Shown here one piece after another: positions 1-11,700 of a DNA stretch of 64,000 nucleotides (the stretch's first letter is position 1; every line of letters begins with the position of its first letter). Position numbers and translations under genes: made by a program. This stretch comes from Isoetes taiwanensis (Eukaryota; Streptophyta; Lycopodiopsida; Isoetales; Isoetaceae). The notes beneath the pieces are model-generated. The model had not been told where the DNA came from and made no database searches. It saw only the letters and a program-made list of their open reading frames with translations. The DNA lies in the NCBI GenBank assembly GCA_021234155.1, contig JAJEKV010000773.1, positions 1-64,000 of the forward strand. Reading direction: 5' to 3'.

Positions 1-3000
1 TATTCAATGTTTAGGATTCTGAGATTCAGGAGTCTGCCGCCTGACAATTTTTTGCTTTCAGTTTCCTATACTCCTTCCCATTTCATTTTTTTCAGTTTGA
101 CATCCCCTTTTTTTTTTTTTCCTTCATCATTGCTAACTCTATTCCACTCCATTCCAGGTACAACTCTATTCCACTCCATTCCAGGTACAAGCCTTTCCTT
201 ATGTCCACAAAGCGACTCACTTGGTTGTCTTCATTTTTGGTTTTGCACAGACTCTTTTCATCGGGAAGGTTTTTCACAAGATCCCAAAGTGTGCTTGATT
301 TCGGTGACGGTGCAGGTGCAGGTTAGGTATTTTTCTCCAGTTCATTGTTGCTGTTGAGTTGGTGTTGAGTTGGTGAAGCAAACAGGTACAATTCTTTCTT
401 TTGCATTTTGCGTTAATCGGCGATGGCAATACTTAAACAGGCATTCGAGCACAGGATTCATCACTCTAACTTATGTGTTTGTGTAGAGGCAGATATCAAT
501 TTGAAGCAAAAACTTTCCACATATAAGCAAAGGAGGCAAAGGAGTCGTTGAAGTTTAAAATGCATTTGGAAAACCGGTATACCCATCCCTTATATTCTGC
601 CACAGGGGTTTGTGCTTTTGTTTGCAGATGAGCTGAAGCAAGGTACATTTTTTTTTCCTTTCTGGGCGTTTATAGGCTGTGACAAGGCTTCCGGTTCTAG
701 GATTAGCTTTCACCTTGCATGCCGCTTTTACATTTTTGCAATTTCGAAATGCTTGCTTCAGCTATGATGATGTAATTGTCCTTTTTGAATCAGCAAAGGA
801 GTTGAATTCGCTGAAGCAGAGGAGTCGTGGAAGCAAAGGAATTTTAAGGTAAACTCCTTCCTTCTTTTCCGGAAAACAGACGGTTGTTTTAGCAGAACAC
901 ATTTCCTTTTTTTTTCTATGCGCCTCTGCTCAGGTACCATGTTGCCAAAATACCTTTGATTTGGTAAGCCTTCGCTATTGCAAAAGCAAAGCTCCCAGAT
1001 TATACACAGTGGGCCTTCTTCACCTCCTCGTGGTTCTTCAGCTTCCCATAGGTATTACAAACTTGCAACACACACCAAAGCCATACAGGTCTTCTTGCCC
1101 GATTCTTTGAGTTCATAATCTGGACACATCAGACAACCAAGGTACATACCACTAAGGTTCTGTTAATGCAACTGTTTTTTCCTTAAGTGTTTGGTCTGCC
1201 CCGCACAATAGCAAAAAAAAAAATTATTGAGACCTCAGTTATGTGGTTAGGTGATTTAGGTTGATTTGATAATTCATTAGATAACATTTAGACTCATCAT
1301 TTTAGCTTCATTAAATGTGTGCAAATATTTAGATTTTCCTTTATTGATTGATTCCTTTTTGACATGTTCATAGTTTGTTATTCATACTGTCTGTTTTGTT
1401 TGCAGAGTACATATGCTAGAGGCAGATTTGCCAACACATGTTCACAAACAATGTAAACAATGTTTTATACTATCCAAGGCATTTCCAAAATATATGTCAC
1501 CTAACTGATGCAAGGTTATTTTTCTGTACTGGCAAGATTAAAGTGGCAAAACCAGCATAGATTGTTTAATAAGCTGGATTTTAGCTCAACTACCATTTTA
1601 CAGTGACAATGATCAGGGTGCTCCAAGTTTGTTCAGGAGGAGCATAAAGAAGGAAGACGCTCCATTTGATTTTTTATTCTTGCTATTTGCCACATATCTG
1701 AAATCCAGGTCTGAACTGTTTACTCACAATGCCTTCATTTAATAAAAATTCCATGTTTCTCTCATTTTTTCTCTTTGCAAGACAAATAATTATGTAGAGG
1801 TGTTAACACTGTTCAATAGTGCATTTGCTTTCTAACAAAATGCATATCTGGGTTGTAATAATATTTTAGAGACCGGTGTGCAGCTTACAATTTGAGGTCA
1901 ACATCTTCTATTAGATGTGATGGTGCATGAATGTGACTTCAGAGATGATGCACTGATCTACATTTTTTGCCAGAGCTTAAGACCTTAATGTGTACAGGAA
2001 TTCGAGAGCAGTGGCGCTGCTGCAAGGGGTCATGGGTGTCATAGAAGGTGGAAATAGACCCACAAAGAAATGGCCAAAGTAATAATTGGCTTTTGCATAA
2101 TGAAAAGAGCAAGGAAATACTACCAAATTATGCTTATTAATTCAGGAAATAAATATAGCAACATGCACAAAAATGCAAATTAGATGCAAACATGCTGGTA
2201 ATATGAGTTAAATTAGAGGAACAAAATCAAAAGCACACCTTATAGGAAAAACAGTAGTGACAAATAAGAGAGTTGTACTCTTAGCCATATAACACTACGA
2301 GCCTCAAGAAAAAAATGTGGCAATTGAGAGGTTGTATTCAATGTGCTAATTTTCAAAAACACCATGAGAAATGGCTTAAGAAGAGACGTCACAAATCGAT
2401 GGTATATAAACACATGTGCTAGAGTTTATATTGGATGAAACTATTCTCACTCTATCTATCTACAAACACATGTACTAGGGTGAAACTATAGTCACTCGCT
2501 CCAACTAATGCACGACAACTAAAGCACATGAACCAACCTTTGTATGGCATTTTAAGAATAACATTTGAGGATCATATTTCCTACTTAAAAGAAAGGTTTC
2601 TTTGCCTCCCATATTCCAGGCTCTCTACTGGAACGTGTCTTTTAATTGTTAGAATTCAATACATTGAGATACTGTTGGTAGACAATTTCCACAATATATA
2701 GCAAGGCAAATAGCATCCAACACCAAATTTTGTCGTTTTAACAACATCGATATTTCACATGTTTTTCCGTAAGAATAAGGCAAGTAAAAACACACAAACT
2801 CCAACTTTCTATAGAATGAGGGGCACACTTTAGCACGACATGGTGAGCTCCTCAATTTTCATGCTTGCTACACCATGCACATGAGCATGGCATTGTCATT
2901 CCCAATCATACCATGACCCAAGAGCGTATATGACAAAACACGGAGACGTGATAACTCTTGACACCCTTTAGGCATTTGGCGATATGGCTTACCAAAGACA

Positions 3001-3450
3001 TACCACGGACCAAAAATCTGTTAATACATTGACGATAAATGTAATTAGACAATTTCAATAACAAAAATAATGACAAAATCAAATAAAATCTATTTTTGTC
3101 AATATCCGTTGTTGAAGTTGGCGCGATATGGACGCTAATCGGTTGAATAAAAACACATGCCAGACGTTATCGGGCAACGCCTTGGATAGTTTGCCAACTT
3201 TATCATTATAAAGCATTGTTTTTCATCGATATCCATAAACGAAAGTTATTACATTGATGGTACTGCTATTACGTAATTTCAGTAATAAAAAATGACTACA
3301 AAGGTAATAATCGCCCATTCTTAGCAATATCAACATGGGCGATGTCGGAAGTTTCACATATGGACGTTAAAATTAAAGACGTGTAAAATACACGTAGGAC
3401 ATTATTAGCGGCAAGAACGCCGCACACGCTACTAGTCCTATATTATAAAG
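1..3450. repeat. Direct segmental repeat, copy 1 (3.45 kb)
   Basis: This stretch recurs at 8,236–11,700 in the same orientation. Long runs are identical and the differences are mostly 1–5 base indels at GC-rich spots. The copy probably starts before the window. Similarity fades after about 3,430, where both copies carry the words tactagtc and tatattata. No long reading frame is conserved between copies. The 5' 1.2 kb is T-rich and intron-like with repeated AGGTAC words; 2,100–2,900 is AT-rich. I do not call it an LTR, because no primer-binding site follows copy 1 and no TG...CA ends are visible. Confidence 0.9.
135..188 (+). repeat. 27-bp exact tandem duplication
   Basis: Two perfect head-to-tail copies of a 27-base unit that starts AACTCTATTCC and ends CCAGGTAC. 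The same duplication is present in the second segmental copy at 8,372–8,425, so it is older than the 3.45-kb duplication. Confidence 0.95.
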
Positions 3451-3618
3451 TTTTAGTGTATGTCGTGAATAAAACCCTAAAACTTTCGACGGCCCAGATT
3501 TTACTTAAAGTTTTGGACGCCACATGGCATAATCTCAATTATTCCTACTACTTTTCTTTACGCTTTTTTCTTTTCCTTTCTTAGCATCTACCGAACTAGG
3601 GCGGCTCGACCCACAGTG

Positions 3619-3870
3619 ATGGTGCAAGCAGCAGAAAGATCTGCAGAAACTAGGGTGGTTTCATTGTCGTTGAAGGCTCCAATCCGGACAAATATGGTGC
3701 GAGAGGTTTTTTCGTGCAAAAAGAAATGACAACCCTATGCCGTGAGCACCAAAGCAGATCACTAGACTTCAGTTGAATCATAGTGCAGGGTAGGGTTTGT
3801 GGTCCGAGCAATGGCGCTGGTCTGGAGCGGGTGGGGACTGGGCAGCCAGAATTGAGGCGTTCGAAAATTT
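3619..3870 (+). pseudogene. RPL4: uL4 (60S ribosomal protein L4) pseudogene fragment
   Basis: Reading from the ATG at 3,619 gives a short N-terminus, then KAPIR and, after a stop, QPYAVSTKA followed by TSVES. These match the conserved N-terminal block of eukaryotic L4 (KAPIRPD, RQPYAVSKKAG, TSAESWG), a core protein of the cytosolic large ribosomal subunit. Three in-frame stops fall at 3,727 (TGA where R is expected), 3,766 or so (TAG where Q is expected in GHQTS) and 3,781 (TAG where W is expected in SAESW). Each is one C-to-T or G-to-A change from the expected codon. After 3,783 the frame shifts, and resemblance to the glycine-rich loop continues weakly to about 3,870. The rest of the gene is absent. 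This is a dead fragment. Confidence 0.75.
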
Positions 3871-4583
3871 TGAAGCAAGTCATGTGGTGCATCGTTTCTA
3901 CGGTATGTAGGTACTATCACATCCATCATGCATGCCCCATCATGCAAAAACAGAGTACTTACATAAGCAATGACTGCTACCTAGCATGGTTAAAAACATT
4001 ATGTTGCTTCTTTATTAAACATTAGATAGGATTTATTTTTTATCTTATTGCAGGGAACAATCTTGGTTTCAGTAAGAAGAATTCTATGGCCTTGGAGAAG
4101 CTCAAGGGATAGATACATGCCCACAAGTCTTTGCAGCAAAAATGACAAGTTATGTCTCAGTTTTTAGTATTGCCATAAACTTTGAATCTGGGCATAGAAT
4201 TTGACATGAAGGTTTTTTCGCAAAGCCGAGATGACAATTTCGCTTTGTTCAAATAGCCTCGAGGTTGCCATGCATAATTCCATGGCCTTGAATGGGGTAT
4301 CTGCAACGAGGTTACTTTTTCCAAAAGCAGGCTTCAACCCCGTTTCTCCTAAGTTTCACCTGTAGTTTAGCAAAGTAAATTCGGCAAATGCCATGATGCA
4401 AAGTTGTATCAAAGAATTTAAGGAATGTAGAAAGGCACGATGCATCTCATGATTATGACAACTAATTCTAAAATTTCTCAAGGTATAATAATGATTACGA
4501 GAAATAGCATTTTATGAGTTAGGTGCTTTGGATAAAGTATGTTTCATTTAGTATCAGGTAATCAATCGTTAACTTTTTAATAG

Positions 4584-4815
4584 GTGGAATGTGTTATAAA
4601 TCAAGGATCTCTAGAGAGTATCGATGCCCTTCTTGGATGTCTAATAAATCAGAGGTATGTTGCTAACAATGCAATTGTATGATTTGGATTCATAATATAT
4701 TTCTGAGCCCTTGCTATGTTGCTCTGTTGCTCTGTTTGCAGTTGTTAGTTGAGAAATTCTGAAAAAATTACTTAAACGTCAGAAGGAAGTATCTTCCTAT
4801 GATCTATTGTGATTG
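4584..4815 (+). other. Two exon-like segments of an unrecognised gene
   Basis: A segment 4,584–4,654 is bounded by a T-rich acceptor ending in AG and a donor GTATGT; it reads open as VECVINQGSLESIDALLG and on to NQR. A second segment, 4,742–4,815, has the acceptor tctgtttgcag and the donor gtaag. Joining them gives a stop after two codons, so if this was a gene it is now broken. I do not recognise the family. Confidence 0.3.
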
Positions 4816-5337
4816 GTAAGATCTTCTTCCATTATCTTCAATTCCAAGTATTTGTTTACATGGACTTATCATAATTGCAGACCAATGCATATTTTTAACT
4901 CAATTGGCTTCTATTAATAAGAAAAGCTTTGTGTAGCAGGCCGAATCTTTGGATCTTCCCAAAAATTGGGCAAACGTAGCAGTGCCTCTCCATAATAAAT
5001 GAGATTTGGTAGCCTTACCTCTTAAAAACCCAAAATTGATTGGTTGATTTTAGAGATAACATGACCAGATCATGGTCATACTGTAACATGACTACATCAT
5101 GATCTGGGGAACTGATATCACATGTTCTGGCCCATCTGCAGAGATCAAACAAACGATATAGTGTGCCCAGCCATAAGATTATAGTCGCAAGATGAAAAAC
5201 TTGAAGTATAATGTAAAGAAGTCATTATGAGGATTATCTTGGCACTCAAACTACTGGAATATTTTAGCTCTCAATTTGAACTCTTTTGAACTCTTATTCT
5301 TGCATTTATCAGAATTATTAGTCATCTTATATTATAA

Positions 5338-5530
5338 CTAGAAAAAGTGCCCAGCGTTGCTGGGCTTTCCATCGGGCATAAGTTCAAAAACTAATATAAA
5401 GACAGTGGATTTAGCTTGAGAACATCTAAAGGGCAAAAACTTGTGTCACCATTGTCGGATTATTCATCGAGCATAAGTTCAAAAACTAACTAAAGATAGT
5501 AGATTAAGTTGGAGAACTTCTAAAGGTGTT
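5338..5530. repeat. TAGAAAA-TGCCC dispersed element, copy 1, with internal ~95-bp tandem
   Basis: Starts ataactagaaaaagtgccc, followed by a small inverted repeat (GCCCAGC/GCTGGGC), and has atctaaagggcaaaaa some 85 bases later. The same order of words occurs at 33,165–33,275. Within this copy the sequence from 5,372 (atcgggcataagttc) repeats imperfectly from 5,467 (atcgagcataagttc). TAGAAAA-TGCCC starts are known at the ends of some plant repeats; I cannot assign the class. Confidence 0.45.
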
Positions 5531-5555
5531 ATAACGCGTATAGAAAAAGTATGTT

Positions 5556-5692
5556 TCATGGTGATTAAAAATCATAAGTTATGTTTCATGGTGATTAAAA
5601 ATGGTTAATGTTGCCGATATGTGAAGAAAACATCAGAAGCTTGAAATTGTTTTGTTGTAGAATGTGGAAATTGTTTTGTTGTAGAATGTGGC
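5556..5692. repeat. Cluster of short tandem duplications
   Basis: Two copies of tatgtttcatggtgattaaa are followed at 5,645–5,692 by two exact copies of a 24-mer that begins gaaattgttttgttg and ends aatgtg. Recent slippage-type duplications in AT-rich DNA; no coding content. Confidence 0.8.
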
Positions 5693-8235
5693 TTGTCGCG
5701 TGCACTGCACATTACACAAAATAAATCCTTCTAGAAAATGTACTAACACCAAGTCCTTGGGGCTTTATCAAGTTATGTTTTGTTATAGCCTTTGTTGTTT
5801 CTTCATAATTCTAAACCTTATCAAATACAAGAGATAAAATTGCACCCTTCTAAGGAGATACAACAGCATGATTGAACTCGATAGAACTTAGAACTGGTAC
5901 CAATTGATCCCTTGTATTATTGGTGCGAAGAAGTCTTTTCCCTTGAAAAATTCCTTATGCACATCCACCTTTGATCAAAGGAACACCCACACCAGATACT
6001 ATTTCTTCTGTGAAAGCAGAGGTACTGGAGGCTTTTTACGAGTGCATTTCTCCTCCAACTATTTTCGAATGCCAGCTCCAATGCTCTCTAGCTGCCAAGC
6101 TCAACTCTTGCATAATGAAGACAACAAGATGGCATCCCATGGATGATGCATACATTTTTGTCGGCAGCTCATTAGAATGGTAACAGATCGGAATTGAAGT
6201 AACATATCCTTGTACAGTCCCTCCCTCATATGATCAAAGCTATTTCATGCATTACATATTAAGACCAGAGGAAACAAACTGAATATACCTACAACATGTG
6301 GAATGCCTTTTTAAAGCTTGTTATGATTTGTATAGTGAAATCCAAATTCCTCAAGAGATTATAGCATTCTGTAAATGAGACAGTCAATCCCATTAGAACA
6401 TTAAACAATAAATACCCATCCAGAACGTCGTCTCATCTAAGGAGATAGAATTATGCAAAGTTTTGTGTTAGTGGATTTGCCGAGAGGTGTAGAAACTACT
6501 AAAGAGTATTATTAAAAAGAAGATCCTTCATTTGAGTTAGGAATATGTAGCTTGATGATAGTAAATAAAGTAAATGGGAGCAAAGATCTTTGAAGTATTT
6601 TGAACTGATATGATTGAGGTAATCAGGCATTTATGTTCCAAGCATTTTGACAAAAATAACTGGCGTATGAAACGATGGCATTTCATCTTAATGGCATGCC
6701 ACTGCAAAAAATGATTTATGCAACAACAAAAGCCTGAAGCAAATATGCAAAGAGATACAATCAGAAAATTGCCCATTTGACGCTAGCATACCATAAAAAA
6801 TGGCGTAAAACATGTAAGTGTTAATTCTGGCAATTTTGTGTGCAAGAAGAAAGTATGCCTCATTTTCGAATTTCATGAAGGATCCGTTGAAGTGCAACCT
6901 CTGGTAACGGCCATGAGTTGGCTGATTTTGGATAGTCGTACAGGAAGAAATGCTACATTAGCTCTGCAATTGCTATTGCATTGGTGAGATAAAGAGAAAC
7001 AGAGGTAGACTTGAGATTAAGACTTAGATAGAAGTAAAAAGCCTTTAGATTTGTTGGAAGAATTGATCCAAACCTATCAACGACCAAGGCGAGGAACAAG
7101 CTAAAAGATGGAGCTGCTAAATTGACTATAGACTATAGCTAGCAGAAAAAGGATTAGGGCATTTTATGTCAAGCCATTATTCATTGCCACAGAGACCTCA
7201 AAAGTAATGATGCGCAATCCCTTCGAATAAACCATTGAGGAAGAAATCATTTGGCAATCTTTGCTTTCGCATTTTTGTGAGGCCTAATATCCCTAGAAAG
7301 GAAAATAGAAGATCAAAAACATGATCTGTTTAAAAGAGAAACTTAATGGCAAGATGAGATTTAGACGGATTTAGATCCTAGAGATCAAGAATTAGAGCAT
7401 TTTATGTCAAACCATTCTAAAAGATAATAACAGAAGAAGAAAAAAGCAGTTACCTAACTTTGCATTTGAAGGTGCTCGCACTACTGCCATATCCAATGGA
7501 GTTAGAAGATGCCTGGGTTCAGGACCTCTTCCTTGCACTTCGTTGTTGGAAGGAAAAATGAAGAAAGAAAAAACATTACGTAAGAGTGTTTTTCCAATCT
7601 TAATGACACCTTATCCGTTTGATGTTAGAACATCAATCCAACAACCAATCCAACCTGACCACTGTGGCTACATGCACTGAGAATTGTTGGAAATGTATTT
7701 GCATTTGCTTGAGTACCTTCTTTTTCCATCTTCTCGAAAAGAAAGAAAACTTGCCTACTGTCTCCTTGGTGGGCAAAGCCTGCACGCAGCGAATTCCAAT
7801 GACCAAGCTCCTTGTCCTCATGGAATCAAAGACGTACTATACAAGGCAAGTTTCTTGGGGTCTTTGCTGATTTTTTTCCGGCGTTACATTTACCAGAAAA
7901 TGGATTTCCGGCCAAAAACATGTATTTTCCGGCGCTCTTTCCTTTTGCGCTAGGTTCGAGCCGTTTCTTGACGGCGCTGTAACGCTCGCCCCAGATATTT
8001 TTCTGCACGCAGCACAGCCTGGGGCGAAACCTCTGTTCGCCATTCCGTCCATATACATCCTCCTCTATTGGATATCCCGTCGCCATAGCCAAGCTCTGGC
8101 CGCAATCCTTCGGCCACAGAGCTGGTGATTTGAAGCTCAAGGGAGGTTTTTCTAATAGGGCCTTTGTTGATGGCAAGGTTGCAAAACAGGCATATTACGA
8201 TTTTTATTCAAGTTAAGGCTTCAAGTTTTTTCTTT
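5693..8235. other. Spacer between the segmental copies; no convincing gene
   Basis: Mostly AT-rich with short frames only. A 213-base open stretch at 5,971–6,183 (plus) and a 351-base GC-richer stretch at 7,826–8,176 (minus) are open, but I recognise neither, see no start context or splice sites, and do not call genes. The GC-rich patch at about 7,870–8,160 stands out in composition and could be promoter-proximal or 5' leader DNA of whatever the repeat that starts at 8,236 once was. Confidence 0.4.
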
Positions 8236-11200
8236 TATTCAATGTTTAGGATTCTGAGATTCAGGAGTCTGCCGCTGACAATTTTTTTGCTTTCAGTTTC
8301 CTCTATACTCCTTCCCATTTCATTTTTTTCAGTTTGACATCCCCTTTTTTCTTTTTTCCTTCATCATTGCTAACTCTATTCCACTCCATTCCAGGTACAA
8401 CTCTATTCCACTCCATTCCAGGTACAAGCCTTTCCTTATGTCCACAAAGCGACTCACTTGGTTGTCTTCATTTCTTGGTTTTGCACAGACTCTTTTCATC
8501 CGGGAAGGTTTTTCACAAGATCCCAAAGTGTGCTTGGATTTCGGTGACGGTGCAGGTGCAGGTTAGGTATTTTTTCTCCAGTTCATTGTTGCTGTTGAGT
8601 TGGTGTTGAGTTGGTGAAGCAAACAGGTACAATTCTTTCTTTGCATTTTGCGTTAATCGGCGATGGCAATACTTAAACAGGCATTCGAGCACAGGATTCA
8701 TCACTCTAACTTATGTGTTTGTGTAGAGGCAGATATCGCTGAAGCAAAACTTTCCACATATAAGCAAAGGAGGCAAAGGAGTCGTTGAAGTTTAAAGTGC
8801 ATTTGGAAAACCGGTATACCCATCCCTTATATTCTGCCACAGGGTTTGTGCTTTCTGTTTGCAGATGAGCTGAAGCAAGGTACATTTTTTTTTTCCTTTT
8901 CTGGGCGTTTATAGGCTGTGACAAGGCTTCCGGTTCTGTGATTAGCTTCACCTTGCATGCCGTTTTACATTTTGCAATTTCGAAATGCTTGCTTCAGCTA
9001 TGATGATGTAATTGTCCTTTTTTGAATCAGCAAAGGAGTTGAATTCGCTGAAGCAGAGGAGTCGTGAAGCAAAGGAATCTTAAGGTAAACTCCTTCCTTC
9101 TTTCTGGAAAACAGACGGTTGTTTTAGCAGAACACATTTCCTTTTTTCTATGCGCCTCTGCTCAGGTACCATGCAACAAAGTTTTCGTTGCCAAAATACC
9201 TTTGGATTTGGTAAGCCTTCGCTATTGCAAAAGCAAAGCTCCCAGATTATACACAGTGGGCCTTCTTCACCTCCGTGGTTCTTCAGCTTCCCATAGGTAT
9301 TACAAACTTGCAACACACACCAAAAGCCATACAGGTCTTCTTGCCCGATTCTTTGAGTTCATAATCTGGACACATCAGACAACTAAGGTACATACCACTA
9401 AGGTTCTGCTAATGCAACTGTTTTTTCCTTAAGTGTTTGGTCTGCCCTGCACAATAGCAAAAAATTACTGAGACCTCAGTTATGTGGTTATGTAGGTGAT
9501 TTTTGAAAGCGTTGTTATCTTGATAATTCATTAGATAACATTTAGACTCATCATTTTTAGCTTCATTAAATGTGTGCAAATATTTAGATTTTCCTTTATT
9601 GATTGATTCCTTTTTGACATGTTCATAGTTTGTTATTCATACTGTCTGTTTTGTTTGCAGAGTACATATGCTAGAGGCAGATTTGCCAACACATGTTCAC
9701 AAACAATGTAAACAATGTTTTATACTATCCAAGGCATTTCCAAAATATATGTCACCTAACTGATGCAAGGTTATTTTTCTGTACTGGCAAGATTAAAGTG
9801 GCAAAACCAGCATAGATTGTTTAATAAGCTGGATTTTAGCTCAACTACCATTTTACAGTGACAATGATCAGGGTGCTCCAAGTTTGTTCAGGAGGAGCAT
9901 AAAGAAGGAAGACGCTCCATTTGATTTTTTATTCTTGCTATTTGCCACATATCTGAAATCCAGGTCTGAACTGTTTACTCACAATGCCTTCATTTAATAA
10001 AAATTCCATGTTTCTCTCATTTTTTCTCTTTGCAAGACAAATAATTATGTAGAGGTGTTAACACTGTTAAATAGTGCATTTGCTTTCTAACAAAATGCAT
10101 ATCTGGGTTGTAATAATATTTTAGAGACCGGTGTGCAGCTTACAATTTGAGGTCAACATCTTCTATTAGATGTGATGGTGCATGAATGTGACTTCAGAGA
10201 TGATGCACTGATCTACATTTTTTGCCAGAGCTTAAGACCTTAATGTGTACAGGAATTCGAGAGTAGCATGCTGCTGCAAAGGGTCATGGGTGTCATAGAA
10301 GGTGGAAATAGACCACAAAAAATGGCCAAAGTAAAATTGGCTTTTGCATAATGAAAAGAGCAAGGAAATACTACCAAATTATGCTTATTAATTCAGGAAA
10401 TAAATATAGCAACATGCACAAAAATGCAAATTAGATGCAAACATGCTGGTAATATGAGTTAAATTAGAGGAACAAAATCAAAAGCACACCTTATAGGAAA
10501 AACAGTAGTGACAAATAAGAGAGTTGTACTCTTAGCCATATAACACTACGAGCCTCAAGAAAAAAATGTGGCAATTGAGAGGTTGTATTCAATGTGCTAA
10601 TTTTCAAAAACACCATGAGAAATGGCTTAAGAAGAGACGTCACAAATCGATGGTATATAAACACATGTGCTAGAGTTTATATTGGATGAAACTATTCTCA
10701 CTCTATCTATCTACAAACACATGTACTAGGGTGAAACTATAGTCACTCGCTCCAACTAATGCACGACAACTAAAGCACATGAACCAACCTTTGTATGGCA
10801 TTTTGAGAATAACATTTGAGGATCATATTTCCTACTTAAAAGAAAGGTTTCTTTGCCTCCCATATTCCAGGCTCTCTACTGGAACGTGTCTTTTAATTGT
10901 TAGAACTCAATACATTGAGATCTGTTGGTAGACAATTTCACAATATATAGCAAGGCAAATAGCATCCAACACCAAATTTTGTCGTTTTAACAACATCCGA
11001 TATTTCACATGTTTTTCCGAAAAGAATAAGGCAAGTAAAAACACACAAACTCCAACTTCGAGGCGAGAATGAGGGGCACACTTTAGCACGACATGGTGAG
11101 CTCCTCAATTTTCATGCTTGCTACCCCATGCACATGAGCATGGCATTGTCATTCCCAATCATACCATGACCCAAGAGCTTATATGACAAAAACACCGGAG

Positions 11201-11700
11201 CGTGATAACTCTTGACACCCTTTAGGCATTTGGCGATATGGCTACCAAAGACATACCACGGGACCAAAATCTGTTAATACATTGACGACAATGTAATTAG
11301 ACAATTTCAATAACAAAAATAATGACAAAATCAAATAAAATCTATTTTTGTCAATATCATTTGTTGAAGTTGGCGCATATGGACGTTAACGGTTGAATAA
11401 AAACACATGGCGGGCGCGTTCTGCGTAACGCCTTGGATAGTTTGCCAACTTTATCATTATAAAAGCATTGTTTTTTCTCGATATCCATAAGCGGAAAGTT
11501 ATTACATTGATGGTACTTGCTATTACGTAATTTGGTAATAAAAATGACTACAAAGGTAATAATCGCCCATTCTTAGCAATATCAACATCTGGCGATGTGG
11601 AAGTTTCACATATGGACGTTAAAATTAAAAGACCAGGGTAAAAATACACGCAGGACATTGGCAGTTCGACAGCGCCGCACACGTTTACTAGTCTTATATT
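8236..11700. repeat. Direct segmental repeat, copy 2 (3.46 kb)
   Basis: Second copy of 1–3,450, offset by about 8.24 kb and in the same orientation. It keeps the 27-bp tandem (8,372–8,425), the AGGTAC-rich 5' third and the AT-rich 3' two thirds. A block at about 10,260–10,340 and the final 400 bases are the most divergent parts. After about 11,700 the sequence becomes unrelated to what follows copy 1. Confidence 0.9.

Noticed and set aside
7826-8176. 116-residue open stretch on the minus strand as a gene
   Set aside because: GC-rich patch only; no recognisable motif, no conserved counterpart and no splice or promoter context.
1-11700. Reading the two 3.45-kb copies as LTRs of one retrotransposon
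   Set aside because: No primer-binding site follows copy 1, no polypurine tract precedes copy 2 at 8,236, similarity fades gradually at the 3' ends, and the left end is outside the window.
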